This document shows positions 8,122 to 17,078 of a DNA stretch of 64,000 bases, in pieces. Origin of the DNA: JBCCOW01 sp038749105 (GTDB lineage Bacteria; Planctomycetota; Phycisphaerae; Phycisphaerales; Phycisphaeraceae); assembly GCA_038749105.1 (NCBI GenBank), contig JBCDIM010000004.1, positions 1 through 64,000 on the forward strand, given 5' to 3'. The notes below the pieces were generated by a model. It saw nothing but the letters and a program-made list of their open reading frames with translations. It made no database searches and had not been told where the DNA came from. A program made the translations under genes and the position numbers. Positions within the stretch are counted from its first letter, which is position 1; each line of letters begins with the position of its first letter.

Positions 8122-9462
8122 CTACTGCCCGATGACTTTTTTGCGGCGGAGGATGTGGTGGTAGTGCTGGGCGAAGCGGTGCGCCTCGTCGCGGATGGCC
8201 TGGCAGAGCTTGAGGCCGAGGTTGGTACGGCCGAGCTTGATGGGCTCGGCCTTGGCCTGTACGTAGATGAGCTCTTCCTTCTTCGCCAGGGAGATGACCA
8301 TGGGGGGCTTGACGTCGAGCTGATCGAAGGCTTCCTGTGCGGCGTGGAGCTGGCCGAGCCCGCCGTCGATGAGGATGACGTCAGGGTAGAGCTCCTGGCC
8401 CTGGCCGGCGTCGCGGTAGCGGCGGGAGACGACCTCGCGGATCGACATGTAGTCGTCGTTCGTGACAGACTTGATCTTGAACCGGCGGTACTCGTTCTTA
8501 AACGGCCGGCCATCGACGAAGCAGACCTTTGAGCCCACGGTCTCGCCGCCCTGGAGGTGGGCGATGTCGATGGCTTCAAGGCAGCGGATCGGCGTGTCGA
8601 GCTTCAGCGTCTTCTGGAGCGACTGGAGAGCCTTCTTGGGGTCGTCGGTGAAAGACTCGGTCTCGGGCTGCCAGCCGTCCTTGCGGTCGGCGCGGTGGTC
8701 GAGCTTTTCGATCGCTTTGATCTGGTCGCGGAGGACAGCGGCCTTCTCGAAGTTCAGATCGGTCGAGGCTTGCTGCATCTCCTGGTTCAGCTCGCGGAGC
8801 ATGGTGCTGCGCTTGGAGCTCAGGAAGCGGACAAAGCGTTCGATGTCGGCGCGGTATTCGTCGGGGCTGATCTTGTTCGCGCAGGGTGCGGTGCACTGCT
8901 TGATGGGGTAGAGCAGGCAGGGGCGAAAGTATGCGTTCTTCGGGTCGTCGGGGTCGATCTCGAGGTGGCAGGTGCGGAACTTGAAGACACGCTGGAGCAT
9001 CTGCAAGGACTCGCGGAGGGCGTAAACGCTGGTGAACGGGCCGAAGACCTTGGCGGCTTTGAATTGCTCGTCGTTCGGCTGGCGGGTGATGTAGACGCCG
9101 GGGTAGTCGTCCTTGAGGGTGATCACGAGGTAGGGGAAGGTCTTGTCGTCGATGAGGCGGGCGTTGAAGCGGGGGTGGATGTCTTTGATCAGGCGGTTTT
9201 CGGTGAGCAGGGCCTCCCACTCGGACTCGCACTCGATGGTGTCGAAGTCGGCGATCATGCCGAGCATGGGGCGTTTCTTGAAGCCGGGGTCGGCGGAGGG
9301 GACGAAGTAGCTGGAGACGCGGTCGGGGAGCTTGGAGGCCTTGCCGACGTAGATGACCACGCCCTTGTCGTCCTTCATGAGATAGACGCCGGGCACCTTA
9401 GGCAGTGACCGGGCTTTCTTGAGCAGGGTGTCGCGGACCGACTCGGGGGGGGATTGCTCCAC
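8122..9462 (-). CDS. uvrC: UvrC-like excinuclease subunit lacking the C-terminal HhH domain
   Basis: UvrC makes both incisions in nucleotide excision repair after UvrA/UvrB damage recognition. Domains in order are the GIY-YIG nuclease (PGVYLMKDDKGVVIYVGKAS, residues 24-43), four cysteines at about 165, 182, 190 and 194 in the position of the reported UvrC Fe-S site, a UvrB-binding UVR motif (about 228-255), and the RNase H-like endonuclease domain with IDIAHLQGG (D299), VILIDGG (D366) and RDEAHRFA (H432). The protein ends at 446 residues, where canonical UvrC (about 600) continues into tandem helix-hairpin-helix motifs. The stop is clean, with no sign of a frameshift. This short form is probably a lineage trait. 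Confidence 0.9.
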   Translation of the reverse strand: MEQSPPESVRDTLLKKARSLPKVPGVYLMKDDKGVVIYVGKASKLPDRVSSYFVPSADPGFKKRPMLGMIADFDTIECESEWEALLTENRLIKDIHPRFNARLIDDKTFPYLVITLKDDYPGVYITRQPNDEQFKAAKVFGPFTSVYALRESLQMLQRVFKFRTCHLEIDPDDPKNAYFRPCLLYPIKQCTAPCANKISPDEYRADIERFVRFLSSKRSTMLRELNQEMQQASTDLNFEKAAVLRDQIKAIEKLDHRADRKDGWQPETESFTDDPKKALQSLQKTLKLDTPIRCLEAIDIAHLQGGETVGSKVCFVDGRPFKNEYRRFKIKSVTNDDYMSIREVVSRRYRDAGQGQELYPDVILIDGGLGQLHAAQEAFDQLDVKPPMVISLAKKEELIYVQAKAEPIKLGRTNLGLKLCQAIRDEAHRFAQHYHHILRRKKVIGQ

Positions 9463-9530
9463 GGTGAGATTCTAGCGCGATCGGTCGGCGCGACGAGACA
9501 CGGGATCAGGCGCCACGCCCGGCCGACGGC

Positions 9531-10853
9531 TCAGCCCTGCGCCTTGGACTCAACGGCACCGAGAAACAACGGCGAAAGCATGAAGGCCAGCAACGAGAAA
9601 GCGAACCAGGTGGTGGCCGAATCGACCGCGGCCTCTGGATAAGGCACCCGGAACAGCAGCAGGACGAGGTAAATCCCGATGCCCGCATTGAGAAGTGCAA
9701 GCCCGGTCAGGATGTTGCGTCGGGAGGTCTCTTCGGTCTGTAGGACGCTGGAGGCCGTGACGGCGATGACCCCGGCCACCGCCGCAGAACCCAACCAACT
9801 CCCCACACCGGTGACGATGCCGACCACCAGTGCCACGCCTGCAATCAGCAAGAAGAACCCCAAGACCGCCGCGCCGCGTCGCTGATACGGGTCGAGCGCG
9901 TGGCGTCCGCTCGGGTTGATAAACAGCAACAGGTTGAACAGCGGCATCGCGACCCACGTCATCGCGACGAAGCCGATGTAGGTCCAGATGACCGGATCGA
10001 TGTACGGCGCGAGCGAAGGGTTGCGAGCGGAGACGCCGTTGAGGATCTGGATGAGCACGTAGGCCCCGACGATGAGCCCGATGACCACGCCGCCCGATAG
10101 CCGGCTCATCCAGAGGAAATACGCCAGACAAGCGCGATAGATCGGGTTCCGGGCCTTGAGCGCTTCGACGAGGCCGGCCTTGGCGTATTCGTCGGTGGGG
10201 TCGAGCCGGAGTGATTCGCGGAAGTGGTGCAGAGCGTCCTTGGGCCGGTTGGCGTGGAGCAGGGCGAAGCCGCGAGCCGAGTGGGCGTCGGCGTCTTCGG
10301 GAGCCTGCCGCAGCGCTTCACGCGATGCTGCGTTGGCTTCCTTGCGACGCCCCAGATAAGCCAAGGCCATACCGCGTAGGCTCAGCAGATCGGCGTCCTC
10401 CGCATCGATCGCAAGACCCCGATCGATCCATTCCAAGGCGTCGGGCCACCGCTTCCGGCTGAGCTCCACCCGAGCCGCGACGCCGTAGTTCGCCGGCTCA
10501 TCGGGGTTCAGACGCATGGCCTCTTTCGCCGACGATTCCGCCGCGGGGAGACCGCCCTCCATCAGGCGGAACGTCGACTGCAGACGATGCGGCAGGTCCC
10601 ACCCCGGGGCCAGACGCACCGCTTCGCGGACATGCCGACCGATCTGCTCCCGGCCCTCCGCCCGTTCGGTTCCGCCGTCACTCATCAGCGATGCCGCAAG
10701 GTAAGCGTGCGGCCGCGCATCGTCCGGCGACTCCGCTACCGCTTGCTGGAACTGCTCCACCGCCCTGCCCGCTTGGCCCTGCTCATAAAACACGCAGCCC
10801 CGCTCGAAAGCCCCCGACTCGCCCCGGCCCTGCCCCAGCATCTGCGTGTCCAT
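9531..10853 (-). CDS. TPR protein with C-terminal membrane domain
   Basis: The 440-residue product has tetratricopeptide repeats over about residues 10-220 (for example DALEWIDRGLAIDAEDADLL and DALHHFRESLRLDP) and then five or six transmembrane helices from about residue 235 to the end. It is the downstream partner of the TPR-AAA+ ATPase gene, 51 bases away on the same strand. The TPR part is probably cytosolic and anchored at the membrane, available for binding a partner (inference). No enzymatic motif is visible. Confidence 0.75.
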   Translation of the reverse strand: MDTQMLGQGRGESGAFERGCVFYEQGQAGRAVEQFQQAVAESPDDARPHAYLAASLMSDGGTERAEGREQIGRHVREAVRLAPGWDLPHRLQSTFRLMEGGLPAAESSAKEAMRLNPDEPANYGVAARVELSRKRWPDALEWIDRGLAIDAEDADLLSLRGMALAYLGRRKEANAASREALRQAPEDADAHSARGFALLHANRPKDALHHFRESLRLDPTDEYAKAGLVEALKARNPIYRACLAYFLWMSRLSGGVVIGLIVGAYVLIQILNGVSARNPSLAPYIDPVIWTYIGFVAMTWVAMPLFNLLLFINPSGRHALDPYQRRGAAVLGFFLLIAGVALVVGIVTGVGSWLGSAAVAGVIAVTASSVLQTEETSRRNILTGLALLNAGIGIYLVLLLFRVPYPEAAVDSATTWFAFSLLAFMLSPLFLGAVESKAQG

Positions 10854-10904
10854 CCGGTCCTGCCTCTCGCTTAGCCTTCCATCAACTTCAACACCCCGGC
10901 CCGG

Positions 10905-12323
10905 TCACCGCTTGATCTTCAGATAGTCCAGGATGTCGTCGTAGTGCCCCGAGTCGTTGCTGTACAGCGCGTGGTTCTTGGCGGTCGCAAACCACTCCCT
11001 GGTCGAGGCCCGCGTCTTGCGGGCGGCCTTGACCAGGTCACGCGTCGTGATCGGCTCGGGCGTGCCGGTCTTCAGCGCGTCGCTGAGCTTCGCTTCCACG
11101 GCCCGGTCGACCACCGCCTTGAGGTCGGCCCCCGAGAAGCCGCTGCACTTGGCCGCGACCGTCGAGACGTCGATCGCCTCCTGAGGCTTGCCCTGCAGGT
11201 GAAGCCGGAGGATCGCTGCCGCCCCGGCGGTGTCGGGCGGAGGCACAAAGATCACGCGGTCGAAACGCCCCGGCCGACGCAGCGCCGCGTCGAGGTCCCA
11301 GGGTGCGTTGGTCGCGGCGAGGATCAGCACGCCGTCGTTGCGGTCACGCACACCGTCCAGCTCGCTGAGCAGCTGGTTGATGACGTTCCGCCCACCGCTG
11401 CCGCCCACCGCGGATCGCTTCATGCCTAGCGCATCGACCTCGTCGAAGAACAAGACACACGGCGTGTTGGCGCGGGCATAATCGAACAGGGCGTGCAGCT
11501 TTTGCTCGGACTGGCCGAGCCACATCTCCAGCACGTCGTGGATGCCGACTGCGAGGAAGCCCGCGTCGATCTGGCCGGCCGTGGCACGCGCGAGGTGGGT
11601 CTTGCCGCAACCGGGCGGGCCGTACATCAGGATGCCCCCGCCGATCGACTTGCCGTAAGCCTTGTAGAGGTCGGCGTTGCGGATCGGCTCGATAATCTTG
11701 AGCCGGACCTCTTCCTTGAGCCCCTGCATCCCGCCGACATCGTCGAAGCCCATTGAAGGGCGTTCCATCTCGATCGGCGAGCCCGATGGCGAATGATCCG
11801 CACGGACCCGTACACGGCCCGCCGCTTCGTCCCACTCCTCATCATCCAGCGCGTCGTCGAACGGCAGGTCTTCCGGTTGATCGGGTTCGTCGCTCTCCTG
11901 ATTCGGAACAACGCCGAGCTCTTTGCCCAGTTTCGGCTCGGCCCGGCCCGGGTCCTCACGCACCGCTCGCCGGTAGACCAACGACGCCGAGTCACGCTCG
12001 CCCGCACGCAGCAGCAGGCCCGCAAGCTGCACCAGCGCCGCCGCGTCGCTCCCCGCCGGGCCGACCAAGGACTCTAATACCACCACCGCTTCGGGCCGCC
12101 GCTCCAGACGCAGCAGACACTCACCCATCGCCAGCCCCAACCCCAGATGGCCGGGCGACCGCTTAAGCCCGTCACGCAGCATCTCCTCGGCTTCCTGCAA
12201 TCGGCCGCGGCCCATCAGCATCTCCGCGACCTGGCCCCGAAGCGTCGTATTCTCCGGCGAAAAACCCAGCGCCTCGGTCAACGCGTGAATCGTCTCGTCG
12301 CTGTACATCTCCGACACGTTCAA
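10905..12323 (-). CDS. TPR-containing AAA+ ATPase of the CDC48/SpoVK type
   Basis: This 472-residue protein has N-terminal TPR-like helices (about 1-135), an acidic linker rich in D/E (about 143-168), and one AAA+ module: Walker A GPPGCGKT at 235-242, Walker B LFFDEVD at 291-297, and the second region of homology with AATNAPWDLDAALRRPGRFDR containing the arginine fingers. This resembles a single module of the CDC48/p97 family. Such ATPases remodel or unfold proteins as hexamers. The TPR domain probably selects the substrate or adaptor. The following gene encodes a membrane TPR protein, suggesting a membrane-linked remodelling pair (inference). Confidence 0.85.
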   Translation of the reverse strand: MNVSEMYSDETIHALTEALGFSPENTTLRGQVAEMLMGRGRLQEAEEMLRDGLKRSPGHLGLGLAMGECLLRLERRPEAVVVLESLVGPAGSDAAALVQLAGLLLRAGERDSASLVYRRAVREDPGRAEPKLGKELGVVPNQESDEPDQPEDLPFDDALDDEEWDEAAGRVRVRADHSPSGSPIEMERPSMGFDDVGGMQGLKEEVRLKIIEPIRNADLYKAYGKSIGGGILMYGPPGCGKTHLARATAGQIDAGFLAVGIHDVLEMWLGQSEQKLHALFDYARANTPCVLFFDEVDALGMKRSAVGGSGGRNVINQLLSELDGVRDRNDGVLILAATNAPWDLDAALRRPGRFDRVIFVPPPDTAGAAAILRLHLQGKPQEAIDVSTVAAKCSGFSGADLKAVVDRAVEAKLSDALKTGTPEPITTRDLVKAARKTRASTREWFATAKNHALYSNDSGHYDDILDYLKIKR

Positions 12324-12689
12324 CTCCTCGGGACAGCCCGGCCAGCCTTAGCGATGGGCGCTGCCACAAACTAGCATGCCCCGCGGGTCCGTATGCCCCT
12401 ATAACCAGCCGGGTGTTGTTAAACTCCGCCGATGTTTTCGTCAAGCCTCATCTGCCTTTTTGGCCGCCATGCCCAGCTGCGGCACGGCCTGAGCCGGACC
12501 AACCGGCCGAGCCCCCCGCACGGACGCTGATCCGTCCTTCGGCGCAAGGCCAAAGACAGGGGTCCCGCTCCGTCTCGGCCAGCGCCCCCGTTCTCCCGCA
12601 CAACCACTTCTTGTTGTGTCGCCGCCGTTGCTCGCGGACGCCCTTTCCAATCTCTTCCCCCACACCTATCACCCTTCCCGGAAACCACC
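12324..12689. other. intergenic region, no gene seen
   Basis: This 366-base stretch separates the divergent ATPase and isomerase genes. It is C-rich and lower in coding character than its flanks. I see no tRNA, clear terminator or strong promoter; a weak hairpin-like ACGGA...TCCGT at about 12520-12536 may be a decayed palindromic repeat. It presumably contains promoters for both flanking genes. Confidence 0.4.
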
Positions 12690-14399
12690 ATGCCTGCCTC
12701 CACCACCAAGCCCAAAACCAAAACCGCTTCCAAGACCCGCCGGACGAATCATGCGTTGCCCAAGACCGTCCTGCTGCTCGCCAACGGCGACCTCCGGCTT
12801 TCCGCAAACCAGAACTGCTGGCCCGCCCAGTCCGCGATGGAGAAGGAGCTCGCCGAGGCCATTACGCTCGCCTCCGGCGGCAAGACCACCCTCAAGCGCG
12901 CCCACCCCTACAAGCGGGCCGAGAAGCACGGCTTCATCGGCTCGCAGAAAGAAGGCATGGCCGTGTTCAGCGGCATCGACCCGACCACGCCGATCGTCAT
13001 CGCCGAGGCGGTCTGGCAGTACTCGCACCACATCCTGCATGGCCTGATCTCACACCAAGGCCCGATCCTCACCGTCGCCAACTGGTCCGGCACCTGGCCC
13101 GGCCTCGTCGGCATGCTCAACCTCAACGGCTCGCTCACCAAGGCCGGCGTGAACTACTCGACGCTCTGGTCGGAAGACTTCTCGGCGCCGGGCTTCGGCA
13201 AGAAGCTCGCGCAGTGGCTGGAGACCGGCAAGTGCACCCACCCGACCCGGCACGTCGCGCCGCTCGCCAAGACCACCGTCCCCGCCGGTGCCCGCCGGCT
13301 GGGCTCGAAGCTCGCCGCCGAGTTGGCCCGGGACAAGGCGATCATGGGCGTCTTCGACGAGGGCTGCATGGGCATGTTCAACGCGATCATCCCCGACCAC
13401 CTGCTCAATCCGACCGGTGTCTACAAGGAACGTCTCTCCCAGTCCGCGCTCTACTATGAGTCGATCCAGGTCACCAACAAGGAGGCCAAGGCCGTCTACG
13501 ACTGGTACGTCAAGAAGGGCTTCACCTTCCACTTCGGCCGGGACGCGACCCAGTCGCTGACCAAGGACCAGGTGCTGCAGCAGTGCAAGATGTATGTCGC
13601 CGCGGTGCGGATCGCCGACGACTTCGGCTGCCACACCATCGGCATCCAGTACCAGCAGGGGCTCAAGGACCTGCTGCCCGCGTCGGACCTGGTCGAAGGC
13701 ACGCTGAACAACACCGAGCGCCCGCCGGTGAAGTCGCGTGACGGCAAACGGACGCTCTACCGAGGCGAGCCGATCCCGCACTTCAACGAGGTCGATGAGT
13801 GTGCCGGGCTGGACGGCCTAATGACGTACCGGGTGCACAAGGCCCTGGGCCAGCCGGTCGAGAACACGCTGCACGACCTGCGCTGGGGCGACGCCGACGC
13901 GTCGGGGACGACCGACGAATACGTCTGGGTGTTCCTGATCTCGGGCAGTGCGCCGCCGGCCCACCACATCGGGGGCTGGAAGGGCTCGGAAGGGTTCCGT
14001 CAGCCGGCGATGTATTTCGCACAGGGTGGCTCGACCCTGCGGGGGGTCGCCAAGCCGGGCGAGATCGTGTGGTCGCGCGTCTGGGTCGATGGGTCCAAGC
14101 CCGGCGGCCGGCTGTGCATGGACCTCGGGCGTGCCGGCGTGATCACGCTGCCGCGAGAAGAGACCGAGCGGCGCTGGCAGGAGTCGACACCGCAGTGGCC
14201 GATCATGCACGCGGTGACCTACGGCGTGAGCCGAGACCAGATGATGGCCCGGCACAAGTCGAACCACATCCAGTGCGTGTACGCCGACTCGTCCGCTGCG
14301 GCGGACAAGGCGCTGATGACCAAGGCCGCGATGGCCGAGGCGATGGGCATGCACGTTACGGTTTGTGGCACGAAGAAGAACGGCAAGGCTTGGGCTTGA
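12690..14399 (+). CDS. FucI/AraA-like sugar isomerase family protein
   Basis: The 569-residue product matches the L-fucose/L-arabinose isomerase fold family: an N-terminal region with PIVIAEAVWQYSHHILHGL, a middle IGIQYQQGLKDLLPASDLVEGTLN region, PIPHFNEVDECAGLDGLM, and a C-terminal PQWPIMHAVTYGVSRDQMM segment with the HAV/H pattern typical of these enzymes. The family interconverts aldoses and ketoses using Mn2+; whether this member uses fucose, arabinose or another substrate is unknown. An N-terminal lysine/threonine-rich tail of about 24 residues precedes the domain. A strong terminator at 14491-14526 follows the gene. Confidence 0.7.
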   Translation: MPASTTKPKTKTASKTRRTNHALPKTVLLLANGDLRLSANQNCWPAQSAMEKELAEAITLASGGKTTLKRAHPYKRAEKHGFIGSQKEGMAVFSGIDPTTPIVIAEAVWQYSHHILHGLISHQGPILTVANWSGTWPGLVGMLNLNGSLTKAGVNYSTLWSEDFSAPGFGKKLAQWLETGKCTHPTRHVAPLAKTTVPAGARRLGSKLAAELARDKAIMGVFDEGCMGMFNAIIPDHLLNPTGVYKERLSQSALYYESIQVTNKEAKAVYDWYVKKGFTFHFGRDATQSLTKDQVLQQCKMYVAAVRIADDFGCHTIGIQYQQGLKDLLPASDLVEGTLNNTERPPVKSRDGKRTLYRGEPIPHFNEVDECAGLDGLMTYRVHKALGQPVENTLHDLRWGDADASGTTDEYVWVFLISGSAPPAHHIGGWKGSEGFRQPAMYFAQGGSTLRGVAKPGEIVWSRVWVDGSKPGGRLCMDLGRAGVITLPREETERRWQESTPQWPIMHAVTYGVSRDQMMARHKSNHIQCVYADSSAAADKALMTKAAMAEAMGMHVTVCGTKKNGKAWA

Positions 14400-14490
14400 T
14401 CCGGGTCGGTCGTACCGCAGAAGCGCTGCCGAAGCGCTGAATGCGCGGCCGGCCAACCCCCCGCCCGCTCGATGCAACTAACGATTGACG

Positions 14491-14526
14491 GGCTCGGCCA
14501 CGTGGATGCGTGGCCGAGCCTTTTGT
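14491..14526 (+). terminator. Rho-independent terminator after the isomerase gene
   Basis: A perfect 12-base-pair stem, GGCTCGGCCACG and its complement CGTGGCCGAGCC, surrounds a six-base loop and is followed by TTTTGT. It lies 91 bases after the stop codon of the isomerase gene. Confidence 0.9.
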
Positions 14527-14646
14527 GCTTTTCTGTGCGCAAATTTGTGTCGACGCGTTCCCGATTGGCCGATACATCTAAGTCAGGGCATCACTTTTGC
14601 CCTGTCTCCCGGCCTGTTGTTTCGCTCTCATCGGGAAGGCAACTGA

Positions 14647-15852
14647 ATGATTCACTGGGCCCCTTGTCGGTCGCGTTCGTCGCTCGCCAGCCTCTCGACA
14701 GTGATCGTCTCTCTACTGTTTGCCTCTTTAAGCCACCCTCAAAATCAGGACCCAGAACCGACCTTTGTGGCGGAGCTTGCCGCGTTGGAGCTCCCGGAGC
14801 ACGCCAACGAACGAGCGGTCTGGGTTTACCTCGAACAGCTCTCGGTGATCACCGCCAACCAGATGCCGCACGCCCCGTTGCGACGCACCGACCCACAGCA
14901 GCGCATGCTCGAAGCGTTGTCGGAAACCCACATGGACCTGCTGTTGGCGGCTCACGACGGCCTGCCGACCCTGCGGTTCTACCTTCGACCGATCGTGCGG
15001 GATGCCCTGGCGGAGCGCGACGGGCCGGACCGAGCGGCATTGGCTCGACTCTCGGTGCCGGCCAGCGATGATGCCCAAGCCGCACGCCGCTTCGTCGATG
15101 ACCTCGAACGGCTCACTCAGAACCAGAAGCGGATGGGCCGAGACGACCCGCAGGTCGAGCTGCTGTCGGCGTTGGGCGAAGTCAACGCCGCGGCTCTGAT
15201 CGAGGCGATGCACCGCCCGGCGTTGCGGTATCACGGCCGGATCGCTATCCGCCGCGTCATCAATGAACGCCACCGCGAGGTCGTCCTGGACCGGCTCCTC
15301 GAACAGCCACAACTCATCAGCGTGGTGATCGCACAAGGCTGGGTGGAAGACGCCCGCGGCCTGCTGATCCGGGGGCTGATCGAAGGCCGGCCGCAGGCGC
15401 CCTGGGTCTGGACCTCCGCATTGGTACGGCTTGAAGACCCCGCCACATATCCCGCGCTGCGTGTGCAGCTCGTCAGGAGCCGGGGCAATCGGGCCTACTA
15501 CGAGCTGATGGAAAGCCTGCCCGGCATCGATCTCGACGAGCCGATCGCTCAGGCGTGGCGGCTCGTTGCACAGCAGCCCCGGCACGATCGGGAGCTGGAA
15601 ACCGTCTCGCTGATTGCGGTGCGACACGGCCACTTGCCCGCGCTGCGGGTGCTCATCGACGCCTTGCCCACCGGCGATGCCGAGGCGGCCGACGTCAACC
15701 AGCGTCGCCTGCGCGAACAGGTCCTTGAACACATCGAACCTAGCCTAGACAACCCAGGCATCAAGGCCTGGCTCGCCGATGCAGAGTCCGACAACACGCT
15801 CGATTTCAATCCGCAGACACGGCGGTTCTATGTGTCGGCGGGGATCCACTGA
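14647..15852 (+). CDS. secreted alpha-helical protein of unknown function
   Basis: This 401-residue protein begins with a signal peptide-like segment (LASLSTVIVSLLFASLS) and is otherwise alpha-helical with repeated amphipathic helices that could form a HEAT-like solenoid. The ATG at 14647 is preceded by GGGAAGG with good spacing. I recognise no conserved catalytic motif. It follows the terminator at 14491-14526, so it is transcribed separately from the isomerase. Confidence 0.6.
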   Translation: MIHWAPCRSRSSLASLSTVIVSLLFASLSHPQNQDPEPTFVAELAALELPEHANERAVWVYLEQLSVITANQMPHAPLRRTDPQQRMLEALSETHMDLLLAAHDGLPTLRFYLRPIVRDALAERDGPDRAALARLSVPASDDAQAARRFVDDLERLTQNQKRMGRDDPQVELLSALGEVNAAALIEAMHRPALRYHGRIAIRRVINERHREVVLDRLLEQPQLISVVIAQGWVEDARGLLIRGLIEGRPQAPWVWTSALVRLEDPATYPALRVQLVRSRGNRAYYELMESLPGIDLDEPIAQAWRLVAQQPRHDRELETVSLIAVRHGHLPALRVLIDALPTGDAEAADVNQRRLREQVLEHIEPSLDNPGIKAWLADAESDNTLDFNPQTRRFYVSAGIH

Positions 15853-15883
15853 TCGATGTAATCGACGCGCCTGCGTGAGCCGA

Positions 15884-16996
15884 TCAGCTGGCCTCACGGG
15901 CGGCGTCGGCGTCGGCCTCCGCCGCGAGCCGGTTGCCGGCGAGGTGGGCGGCGAGGCGGATCGCGGACTTCATCGAGCCCGGGTCGGCCACGTTCTTGCC
16001 GACCAGGTCGAACGCGGTGCCGTGGTCCACGCTGGTACGGATGATGGGCAGCCCGAGGGTCACGTTGACCGCCTGGTCGAACGCGAGCATCTTCACGGGG
16101 ATCAGACCCTGGTCGTGGTACATGGTGACGAACAGGTCGAACTGCTTGAGCCGGTTGGGCGTGAAGAGGGTGTCGGCGGGAAACGGGCCCTGGACGTCGT
16201 GGCCGGCGGCGATAGCCATGTCGATCGCCGGTTCGATAAGCCGGGTCTCCTCGTCGCCGAACAGCCCGTTCTCACCGGCGTGGGGGTTGAGCCCGGTGAC
16301 CGCGATCTTAGGGTTCCGGATACCCAGCGACCGGCAGGCGTGCCCGCCGAGGTCGATCGCGTCGAAGACCTTGCCGATGGTCAGGACGTTGCGGACGTCC
16401 ATCAGCGGCAGGTGGACGGTGGCGAGCGCAACGCGGATCTGCGGGGCGTCGAACATCATGACCACGCGCTTGGTGCGGGTGCGGGCGGCGAACAGCTCGG
16501 TGTGTCCCGGGTAGCGATCGAAGCCGGCGAGGGCCCAAGACTCTTTGCAGATCGGTGCGGTGACGACGGCGTCGATGCCGTTGTCCTCGATGGGTCGGTG
16601 GGCGGCGGCGATCGCGTCGTCGAGGAAGCGGAGCGAGGCCTGCCCGCCGGCCTTGGTGGGCTTGGCGACGGCGGAGCCGAGCATGGAGTACTCGTCGTAG
16701 TCGAGGACGACGACGTCGTGGACGAGCTGGTGGGTGGCGCGTTCGGTGTCGTGCTGGAGGCGGTGCCAGTAGGGATCGATCTCAGCGAGGTCGGCGGCGT
16801 AGGCCAGCAGCTCGTTCATACCGAAGACGACAAAGCGGGCGAGCTTGCGGACGGCGGGATCGGCCAGCGCCTTGATGATGACCTCGGGCCCGATGCCCGC
16901 GGGGTCGCCGAGCGTGATGCCGATCACGGGTTTGCGACGCACGGGGAGCGTGTCGTTCGGCTGGGTGTCTGGCCTGGTGGACTGCGGGCTTGCCAT
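15884..16996 (-). CDS. pdxA: 4-hydroxythreonine-4-phosphate dehydrogenase
   Basis: PdxA oxidises 4-phosphohydroxy-L-threonine with NAD(P)+ in the DXP-dependent pyridoxal phosphate pathway, giving the precursor used by PdxJ. The 370-residue protein has ITLGDPAGIGPEVIIKAL (about residues 27-44), VTAPICKES, GHTELFA, GLNPHAGENGLFG and TMYHDQGLIPVKML, which contain the metal-binding histidines and substrate residues of the family. Length is slightly above the usual 330 because of an N-terminal tail of about 20 residues. It is convergent with the helical protein upstream in the window and divergent from the Gfo/Idh gene. Confidence 0.95.
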   Translation of the reverse strand: MASPQSTRPDTQPNDTLPVRRKPVIGITLGDPAGIGPEVIIKALADPAVRKLARFVVFGMNELLAYAADLAEIDPYWHRLQHDTERATHQLVHDVVVLDYDEYSMLGSAVAKPTKAGGQASLRFLDDAIAAAHRPIEDNGIDAVVTAPICKESWALAGFDRYPGHTELFAARTRTKRVVMMFDAPQIRVALATVHLPLMDVRNVLTIGKVFDAIDLGGHACRSLGIRNPKIAVTGLNPHAGENGLFGDEETRLIEPAIDMAIAAGHDVQGPFPADTLFTPNRLKQFDLFVTMYHDQGLIPVKMLAFDQAVNVTLGLPIIRTSVDHGTAFDLVGKNVADPGSMKSAIRLAAHLAGNRLAAEADADAAREAS

Positions 16997-17078
16997 CGCC
17001 TGATTCTACCCGCTGTACTGCCTTGACCGGTCGATTGGCGTGATCGCGCCGCGTCGGGATCACGCGTAGACTGTGGCG

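Noticed and set aside
12500..12545. Possible fourth family D palindrome in the 12.3-12.7 kb gap
   Set aside because: Only ACGGA and TCCGT arms match, with a longer loop; too degenerate to call a copy.
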